From Apostichopus japonicus (lineage: Eukaryota > Echinodermata > Holothuroidea > Aspidochirotida > Stichopodidae), in contig NC_092563.1 of NCBI RefSeq assembly GCF_037975245.1, positions 16,302,594-16,366,593 on the forward strand: DNA of 64,000 nucleotides. The letters are read 5' to 3'. This document shows positions 56,343 to 64,000 of the stretch, in pieces. The notes below the pieces were generated by a model. The model was not told the DNA's origin. It saw nothing but the letters and a program-made list of their open reading frames with translations, and ran no database searches. How positions within the stretch are numbered: the first letter of the stretch is position 1; every line of letters begins with the position of its first letter. Position numbers and translations under genes: made by a program.

Positions 56343-56412
56343 TCTAGGGGAATCGTGATACACATCTGACGATGATCACATAGCCACACAGTCTCCATGC
56401 ATGGGGACTGGG

Positions 56413-57355
56413 GTTCAGAGCGTATGGCAAGCCGTTTTAGTTTTTATTCTGTATTTGACGATTACATCAAACATTTGATGATATCCCCAATTCAATTGCT
56501 GATATCACCAATTATTTGATGATATCATCAAATCATTTATGATATCAACAAATAATTTGATGATATCAGCTAATGATTTGATGATATCACCAATTGATAT
56601 AGAGATATGTTTTATTTGATCATATCAGCAATTCATTTGCTGATATCACCAATTGAATTGCTGATATCAGTCATTCAACCGTACCGTGAAAACGATGCTT
56701 TTAATATGAGCGCCCCCACTTTAGTTTGTTTGCGGCAAAAACAGAAACTTTCACTGGTCTAGCCTGTAAGCATAATGCATACATACGTACATAAGCCTAC
56801 ATATTGTATGTACATAACCTAACTTGTTTTGATCAATGTAGTGATAGTACATCTAATCATACGTACATGTGCATCATGCGCGATCAGCAGCACAGCGAGA
56901 TTAAACGTCCGGGATTACAGGGTACAAAGTGTAAGGTGCTGTTTCTAGTTTGTTTTTGTTTTTAACTAAAAAATACACTGTACGCGTACCGTTACGGTCA
57001 GATTGGTCTCTGCCACAACTAGGCACATATGAACTGAATTGCTGATATGTACATATCAACAAATGATTTGGTGATATCACCAATTTATTTGATGATATCA
57101 GCAATTGAAATGGTGATATCAGCAAATGATTTGCTGATATCATCAAATGCGCATAATTGCTGATATCACCAATTCAGTTGCATCGGCAAATCAATTGTTG
57201 ATATGAGTACATATCAGCAATTCATTTGCTGATATCACCAATTCAATTGCTGATATCATCAAATGATTTGCTGATATCATCAAATAATTGGTGATATCAT
57301 CAAATACAGAATAAACACTTAAAACCTCTTGCCATAATAGCGGTTCAGTCGTTCA
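56413..57355. mobile_element. Foldback element made of ~20-bp GATATC repeats
   Basis: The outer arms are TTCAGAGCGTATGGCAAG..TTTTATTCTGTATTTGA and its inverted, slightly diverged partner at about 57300-57355. Just inside both arms lie arrays of TGATATCA spaced about 20 bases apart (56475-56672 and 57045-57300). The ~350-base centre is unique and AT-rich, with no coding sequence. Confidence 0.8.
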
Positions 57356-58319
57356 GTTGTTTTTCGTGCCCAGGTTCTTTCCTGGTCGACTTTTCTTAAA
57401 ACGTATCTTTGGTATTACACTGTCTTTCAAAAGCCTGCCTCACGTACTATCAGCACCAGTAGTTCTTACAGAGGCCACCCCGAGGAATAGTAATTAAAAG
57501 GCTAAATAATGACACAACGTCCATTCCCGTTTAGATTATATTTGTAACGTGTGCCAGAAAGAAGCCGCGGTGGCTTTCTACTTTAGATCGGTCTTTAGTT
57601 TATATCGGTTTTAATTGAATAATTGTGCAGCAAAATATTGCAATAACCTACAGTGTTTGTGTCAAATCACCCCCCCCCCTCCTCCCCAAACCCCCAAACG
57701 GGCAGGGAAATGGTCGTGTTTTGGGGGAGTCCTAATCGGGATTCAGGGACTCGGAGATCAGGCAGAAATCATGATATATAACGTGTCTCTGTATTATAGA
57801 GGGTTTGCGGTGTAAACCTTTCGAGTGCAAAACGTAGACCCACGATAAAAAGAGATACATAGTATTATTACGTAAAACCATATATTTAACATATCAGTTG
57901 TGCAGTTCCGACAAAACAATAACACTATACCTGACTATAAACAAGATTGCAGCATTTCTATCTTACAGAAACCAAACCCATCATTCTTTTATCATATCTT
58001 GTATCTTTTGAGTTCCCACGAAAGGAGGATATCAAAAATATACCAGGGCCTAATTTAAAGTAGTAACTGGGTTCCCGGCCCAATGTGCTGTCCCAGTAAA
58101 CCTCCAACCCCCCCCCCCTCCCCTCAGAAATATTCGTGGTTGTTGTGCCCCTGGATATGTTTCGTGTACAATTGGTCTCATTATGTTACAATGTGGAACA
58201 GTGACAACATACAATGACTCCAATAACTGTCAATGTAATGAAGCCATGTTGTTCCATCGGTTCCTCGGAGTTTTGATATGTTATAACAAACTATAACCGG
58301 AGGCTATATTCTTGGACGT
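57356..58319. other. Region after the kinase stop codon
   Basis: It should hold the kinase 3' untranslated region. Poly(C) tracts occur near 57670 and 58110. No further exon was seen. Confidence 0.4.
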
Positions 58320-58433
58320 TTATTTCAATATCTCATACATGTCTCTTGTTCCCAGAGAAATACCGTATGTATCCTGTATATCCGAAGTAAGTAGTGCTTG
58401 TGTTGGTTTGGCTGCAGCAGGCGAGGATATCAT
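58320..58433 (-). CDS. Last exon of the tyrosine kinase gene
   Basis: Thirty-seven codons and a stop at 58322-58320 follow a phase 0 acceptor (GATATCTATTATAG). The short tail ends in DMYEILK and contains two tyrosines that could be phosphorylated docking sites (inference). The stop codon overlaps an AATAAA hexamer. The exon lacks domain homology. It is supported by matching phase and by the position directly after subdomain XI. Confidence 0.6.
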   Translation of the reverse strand: MISSPAAAKPTQALLTSDIQDTYGISLGTRDMYEILK

Positions 58434-58649
58434 CTATAATAGATATCAGATTTAATTATAAAATTAGAATTGAGAAAAGCACTTAAACTGCTTGTATTTT
58501 TTAAAGGTAAAACAATTTTTAAATACTTCCCCCCTTACTGATAGGATCCGATAACAACTTTATCTATATCAATAATATCAATATCGATAATAATTAATAA
58601 TATAATACATAGCAATAAATCATATATCAATATATACATCGAAGACCTA

Positions 58650-58852
<203 letters not shown>

Positions 58853-58962
58853 ATAAATCATAAATTAATTTCATCTATAACTTATGCTATAGCCGTTGTT
58901 CTATTTTTCTTTCTCTTACTGTTCATTCTTCGAACAACAGAAAATATTAAAACATAGCAAAC

Positions 58963-59062
58963 CTGTAAGTATTTGTTAGTTTTCGATTTAAATCTCACAA
59001 GAAAAGCATCGATCGTTGGACGCTCGTTTGGTCCTAGCCAGCAATCAGTTATGACATCATAC
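58963..59062 (-). CDS. Tyrosine kinase exon: subdomain XI
   Basis: One base plus 33 codons: YDVITDCWLGPNERPTIDAF contains the invariant CW...P..RP of subdomain XI. The exon ends in KYLQ in phase 0 at a GTTTGC donor, which is not a strong consensus. Acceptor is TTCTATTTATAG. Confidence 0.9.
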
Positions 59063-59234
59063 CTATAAATAGAAGTTAGGAAATGTGACATGTATTTGTT
59101 TGTTTGGTCAAGGTTGTTAAACTTTATATATAGAAACTATTTTAAAAACACAAAATCCATGCTGTGCAAAATACATTCAATTAAGGAAACCATATCCGAC
59201 AAGAAAGTTCCAAAACCTTTTAAAATTGAGACAA

Positions 59235-59396
<162 letters not shown>

Positions 59397-59400
<4 letters not shown>

Positions 59401-59613
59401 TTAGAGAAAACCAGAGAAATAAGATATCACTCATAATTGACAACAAAGGAGTAAGTTTTAGAAAATATATTGGAATTTTCGGTCCCCCTGGGACCTTCGT
59501 CAGCAATACTTGGCAGTCGAATGAAAAGTACAAATGTATATAACACAATGAAAGTATGACGCTAGATAAGTGTAAGTGAGTCATATCTTATTTCTCTGGT
59601 TTTCTCTAATAAT
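59397..59613. mobile_element. ~215 bp MITE with near-perfect 37-bp inverted ends
   Basis: The left end TTATTAGAGAAAACCAGAGA..AATAAGATAT is mirrored by the right end at 59576-59613 with one or two mismatches. It sits between two (TA)n arrays. The centre contains GGTCCCCCTGGGACC, a hairpin. Confidence 0.8.
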
Positions 59614-59649
59614 ATTTTCTTTTGGAGTAAACGTGGATTTTCGTTATAT

Positions 59650-59654
59650 TATAT

Positions 59655-59743
<89 letters not shown>

Positions 59744-59793
59744 CAACATATATATATATATACAACATATATATATACAACATATATATATAT

Positions 59794-59840
<47 letters not shown>
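59650..59840. repeat. (TA)n microsatellite with TATACAACATATA units
   Basis: TA repeats interspersed with four TACAACATATATA blocks, in the same kinase intron. Confidence 0.95.
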
Positions 59841-59842
<2 letters not shown>

Positions 59843-60086
59843 TAATAACGATCAACAGACTAAAACAAAATTATCTTGCGTCAACTAGAAACTGCAACTA
59901 AGATTGCATATTTTGGGTAACATTAAACTGACAGGCAACTATAAATATCATGTTCGTCTGACGATCGTTTTCACTTTTCATTTTACAAGGCAAGATTTAT
60001 AATATTCCAAGTGTAAATCGTGTGAGCTGTACTATCCGGTCAAAGACCTTCTGTATAATAAGTAGAAAAACAATCCCGATCCTTAC

Positions 60087-60183
60087 AATGATTTATGACA
60101 ATGGACTGGTTGCGCGAATCGACGGCCTTGTGTTAGAAAAGTCTTGACACGCACAATGTCCATTCCATCGAAAGGCCGTCTTC
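60087..60183 (-). CDS. Tyrosine kinase exon: subdomain X
   Basis: This 97-base exon was placed because the next and previous exons demanded it. It begins RRPFDGMD, continues through FLTQGRRFAQP and ends at CHKS plus two bases. That is the 'PY.GM...V..FL..G.R...P..C' region of tyrosine kinase C-lobes. Acceptor is GTCTTTAAAAG and donor is GTAAGG. Frame is kept on both sides. Confidence 0.87.
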
Positions 60184-61212
60184 CTTTTAAAGACAAAGCG
60201 GGATAAAGAATGATGGAGGGATAAGTCAATACAATACTTGTGTTTTATTATTCTATGCCAAGTTTATACGTTTGTACTTAAATACGACGAAAACACCAAA
60301 ATAGGAGCTATACGGGGTAGGCCTACATCACATATATAAAATCATAAACTAGTTCGGCGTTTATTACGAAAATTGATTATTTTCATCAATTTTATTGTCT
60401 TAATGGCTGATATGGTGTCATGTGATCATGTATTGATATTTCTAACTATGATGGATCGCGTAGTCTTCATTAGTATGCATAAAATCCTTATCAATACAAT
60501 ATGTATAGAGAATGTCTCTAGTTTGCTACATAACGGGATCCAGTGTCACTTTAAGTAACTCTGACAAGTAATACGGTATGTAGGCCTATCATTCACAACA
60601 CATGTTAGTCAATGCAATTTATCGACTAATGTTTCGCTATGGTATATATATAGTTTTCACGATCAATATTCGTAAACTTTGAACTTTAAAGTTAGTAATA
60701 AGCCGTCGGTTTCGATGGTTAACCTAAAACATACATATTACAACTGCACCTACTGAAACTTTAGGCTACTTTTTATGAAGAAAAAGAAAGTAATTTGTGT
60801 CCTTTGTCATATGATGCATAATGTATATGATGCATTCAATTTACAGGAGACAGTTTCGCTGTCATATGAAGTGTTGTTTCCCGAAATTAATATGAAAGCG
60901 AAAATTAAATTCCTAATTATTCCTGATCTTGAAACTGGGTCGCCGTGTTAAAGCAATTTTCAATTGGTTAATTGCAGAGTTTGAGTATCCAAACATTTGT
61001 CTTCAGACTAAACGTGGCATGCATGTATACAAGGAAATAAGATATCTCGAACGTTGATGAGCAAGACGAGACTAGCAAAGTGAAAACCTTCTTTTCGTGT
61101 TTTATCGCGTATGAAATTAGTCGACAACCTTATATACAGTGAATATACTTACGTTTCAAATAGGAAAAAAAAACTTCCATGCGATCTTCATTAACTTAAA
61201 GTTGGACACAGG
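60184..61212. other. Kinase intron, nothing recognised
   Basis: AT-rich sequence with no recognised exon or repeat. The kinase reading frame is already complete from 62071 to 60087 without it. Confidence 0.5.
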
Positions 61213-61620
61213 CAGGGGGGTAGGAAGCTTCCAAAAGTGGGACAGCACAACATCAGAGGGGCACTTTCTCATTCCACAACCACCACTCGTTATGCTATAA
61301 ACCGATACACACGGGCCATATCACTAAAATATATATTTGTGTTAGTATGCTATCAATACTATATTATGGTTCGTTGCAACATTGATTTTTATTCATGGGT
61401 ATTGTTTATTGTTAACCGTGCTAGAAAAATATATGGGAGGTCATTTTAAAAGGAGCAGACTAACAATAAAGAATTAAAATAAAATATTAAAAGTATCAAA
61501 GGCAAAAGACAGATCTTCATCAAAGGGGCACATTTTATTTGCCAGTAGGGCACATTTCCTATTTTGGAAAAAAAAAGTGGGGGACGTGCCCGCAGTGCCC
61601 CCCCTGGCTCCTACCCCCTG
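61213..61620. mobile_element. Short element with CAGGGGG-TAGGA termini
   Basis: The left end CAGGGGGGTAGGAAGC pairs with the inverted right end CAGGGGGTAGGAGCC. The flanks GACACAGG and GATCAAGG agree at five of eight bases, so the target duplication is doubtful. Non-coding. Confidence 0.6.
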
Positions 61621-61959
61621 GATCAAGGTAACGGGAAGAGGGCCAAGTCTTGGTTGTGGGAGGAGTGGCAAAAACTTCGTTGGGGCAGTTGGACATATAA
61701 CTTTGATTCAAAGAAAGCATACCGCAAAATCATCTCATAATTTCCCAACCAAATGGACCTTCTGTGAAAATACCAGTATCTGAATTCTTTTCAACAGCAC
61801 GACACATTATTTATTTATTTATTTTTTCAACTAAAGAGCATTTACTTTATCTTTTTTTTCATTTTAAATATAGAAAGGGGGTACTTTCTTCATTCACGAA
61901 ATGGTGATTAGCATTAATACGGGTTGGAAGGACTATAATCTGTGTGAATCTGTAATTAC

Positions 61960-62071
61960 CGTGTGAAAACATTTCCCACAATGCAACGCCAACTGACCAT
62001 ACGTCACTTGCTGAAGAGTATTCATCGAGAAGTAAAGTTTCTAAAGCTAGATTGGCAAGATGTGTTTTTTT
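61960..62071 (-). CDS. Tyrosine kinase exon: activation segment end and subdomain IX
   Basis: Thirty-seven codons plus one base. The frame reads ANLALETLL, which corresponds to the 'MAPESL' region of tyrosine kinases but with Leu in place of the Pro of APE. It continues as SSASDVWSVGVALWEMFSHG, an excellent match to subdomain IX. Acceptor is TTATCTTTCAG and donor is GTAATTAC. It leaves phase 1 and joins the exon at 60183. The catalytic loop and DFG exon upstream were not found. Confidence 0.88.
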
Positions 62072-62221
62072 CTGAAAGATAATTAAGATATAGTTATCAA
62101 TGTCATTATTATTTGTAATTATTGTTATAATTAATAAACAACATTGTCGTTAAAACGTGTCACGCATTGTGTGTTATAGAATCAATATTTTATAAATAAA
62201 AAAAAAAAAAAAAAAACTTAA

Positions 62222-62900
62222 ACCAGCACTTCGGATCTAAACTCTGCCAAATGAAGAAGGCTGTAGGTCTAGACTAAGATTGGTGGTGCAGATCGAGACA
62301 CTGGCAAATGCCGAAAACTAGCTGTTACGTCACTACTGGTGGCGCAAATCTAAACATTGGCAAATTGAAGAGGCTAGCTCTTGGAAACCATGACTAGTAC
62401 TGTTGTAGGCAGATCGAAACATTGGCAAATGCAGTACGCTATGTCTTAGAGACCAAGAGTGTTAGAAGCAGATCAAAACACTGGCGTAGTGCCAACAACG
62501 AGCTCTTACGTCATCAGTGGTGCTGCAAATCTAAAGGCATTGGCAAATTGAGGAGGCTAGCTCTTAGAAACCATGACTGTTTGGAGGCAGATCGAAACAA
62601 ACACTGGCAATTCAGTACGCTATGTCTCAGAGACCAAGAGTGTTAGAAGCAGATCGAAACACAAGTCTTACATCATGACTGGTCGTGCAGACGTAAACAC
62701 TGACGGATTGAAAAGGCTTAACTTTTAGAGATCAAAAGGCAGATCAAAGTGCTGGCAAATGAAGAAGGCTATATACTTCTGATATCATAACTGATGACGA
62801 AAGCTCTAATCACATACAGAGAAGGCTATAGCTCTTAGACCTAAACTGGTGGCAATGAAACAAACTACCGGCGTGTGGAAATGGCTTATCGTTGACTTAA
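62222..62900. repeat. Degenerate satellite with ~65 bp units and ~190 bp higher-order units
   Basis: GCAGATCGAAACACTGGCAAA and GAGGCTAGCTCTTAGAAACC recur with variation. The best-conserved higher-order pair is 62349-62537 and 62540-62700. No coding sequence. Confidence 0.8.
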
Positions 62901-63568
62901 GTAGGCCGAGATACATGCAACATCGATCTCGTTATCTGGTCACTCACGTATATCCAGATGACCAAATGTCAGTCTTAGTGTCGAAATCTCCTCACATGGA
63001 GACATTATAGAAAACAGTTATTGATGTTACTTATCATCCTATGCTCTTACCCAACAAGTGTTAACTAAACGTAACATATAACTCAACACCCAGAAATAGT
63101 TATAATGTGGTAGATTAATTATTACTTGCCCTTAGCGAAACAATATGGAAACCAACGTGGTGAAGAAATTAATTTATAGATACCTTGCTAATTATTGCTT
63201 CAATCTTATCTTGTGCGTCCTCCCTTAAGCAAAAATCATATAGTTTACATCGGCCATGGGCTGTTATCAAAATTTTCTGAATCGATATTCCAGGATGACA
63301 AAACTGTAAAAGATTTGGAGCTTATTAAGTATGAATTACATCCCAACATGTCATGTTTATATAAAGATATTGAATTAAATGCATTAATCCGTGACAGCAC
63401 TCACGCTGATAAAAGCATGATAATGGTTTATTTTGTTTTAGATATATTTACACTCTATATAGCTTTCAACAAGCCCAATACTAGAAGATACCACCCGATA
63501 CTCATAGCTAGTGCAGTAACTACTGTGTATGTTCCACAACGGCGTGCATCAGTAAATAAGATAATATG
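62901..63568. other. No supported gene
   Basis: A 133-codon plus-strand frame at 63195-63596 has no recognised domain. Minus-strand kinase exons for the catalytic loop were sought here and not convincingly found. Confidence 0.4.
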
Positions 63569-64000
63569 TGTTACAGGTTGTCACATATTGTACTAGCATA
63601 GCGCCATCCTTATGTTAATCTGTTAATATGATATCACCGATACCCAGAGGCAATACACGTGCAGTTATCTTAAGAACGTCTTGGTGTCTTGATTACCTAC
63701 TCGATATGGTGTCAGAAATTGAACCAAATACGCCAAAATGGAACAGTTAAAGCCGCCAGATGGTTTAAGTTTTGAAGGAAACGTTTCCGTGAATTGGAAA
63801 AAATGGACTCAGAGATTTGAGCTGTATTTGTTAGCTACAGGGAGTGATACAAAGGACTCTAAGCTCCAAGCCTCGTTGTTCCTACATGTGTTAGGAGAAA
63901 GTGCACTCGAGGTGTATAACTCCTTCAAGTTCGAAAAGGAATCGGATAAATTCGACCTGGAAGTGTTGAAACAAAAGTTTCAGGACTATTGTAGCCCGAG
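63569..64000 (+). mobile_element. 5' end of a Ty3/gypsy LTR retrotransposon (runs off edge)
   Basis: A likely short LTR ends near 63706. It is followed by a primer-binding-site-like TGGTGTCAGAAATTGAACC at 63707 and by a gag-like ORF from 63738. The LTR start (about 63569, TGTTACAGG) is a guess, because the other LTR is outside the window. Confidence 0.6.
63738..64000 (+). CDS. Gag-like ORF of a Ty3/gypsy element, partial
   Basis: The open frame from ATG 63738 to the window end contains WKKWTQRFELYLLATG and a downstream YNSFKF..., the usual N-terminal gag/capsid pattern of K02A2.6-type gypsy elements. No stop within the window. Confidence 0.7.
   Translation, partial: MEQLKPPDGLSFEGNVSVNWKKWTQRFELYLLATGSDTKDSKLQASLFLHVLGESALEVYNSFKFEKESDKFDLEVLKQKFQDYCSP

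Noticed and set aside
62795-62820. CTGATGACGAAAGC, resembling a hammerhead ribozyme core
   Set aside because: Stem II is missing and no flanking stems I or III can be drawn. The match is to short motifs only.
62948-62990. Minus-strand LRLTFGHLDI before a GTGAGTG donor, considered as a DFG-containing kinase exon
   Set aside because: The phase (1) does not match the phase 0 start of the exon at 62071, the DFG Asp is absent, and an alternative frame looks equally kinase-like, so it is probably chance.
63195-63596. 133-codon plus-strand frame
   Set aside because: No recognisable domain or splice context. It overlaps the presumed 5' LTR region and may be chance.

Overview
This is an AT-rich, intron-rich animal genomic window. 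EGF, calcium-binding EGF, HYR, Kazal-like and C-type lectin exons, one tyrosine-kinase gene tail, L2/CR1-type LINEs, hAT, Harbinger, DIRS-like and Ty3/gypsy debris, tRNA-derived SINEs and many (TA)n tracts all fit a marine invertebrate deuterostome. An echinoderm is my best guess from the LINE and EGF/HYR style, but the sequence does not prove it. Most coding sequence lies in short phase 1-1 exons on the minus strand, found by reading splice sites and frames by eye. The only long intact ORF belongs to a retrotransposon. Layout in transcript order (right to left): (a) 62071-58320 (-) holds the last four recognisable exons of a tyrosine kinase. All three junctions keep frame and the gene ends at a stop in 58322-58320. 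(b) 58.3-53.9 kb is intergenic, with a LINE fragment, a U2-snRNA-like sequence, a foldback element built of GATATC repeats, and a small plus-strand SAM-like first exon. (c) 53851 to 521 (-) is one very large gene or a tight cluster. It starts with a signal-peptide exon, then a C-type lectin domain on three exons, an EGF exon, seven calcium-binding EGF exons (45.2-35.1 kb), sixteen short EGF exons (25.3-14.7 kb), a decayed Kazal exon, a cysteine-rich exon, three more EGF exons, two HYR exons and a further EGF exon, and runs off the left edge. Every module exon after the lectin domain starts and ends in phase 1, so any subset could be spliced together. The EGF array is actively changing. There is a ~1.72 kb tandem duplication (19869-21591 and 22908-24630), a 339 bp tandem duplication of one exon (24.8-25.5 kb), a ~1.5 kb repeated block (14.99-15.71 and 16.49-17.21 kb), decayed exons and one chimeric exon. 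Because an EGF/lectin ectodomain gene lies directly downstream of a kinase tail on the same strand, I infer a possible tandem array of receptor tyrosine kinases. The transmembrane and kinase part of the lectin gene would then lie left of position 1. Transposable elements fill the introns. They include an intact 1.1-kb-codon LINE with a signal-peptide-like start and a 2A-like motif (10.2-13.6 kb, plus strand), a broken Harbinger element (28-30.5 kb), hAT-type elements with 8-bp target duplications (35821-36462, 40870-42401) and a related one at 32.2-34.1 kb, LINE tails at 46.3-47.1 and 55.7 kb, and the 5' end of a Ty3/gypsy element at the right edge.
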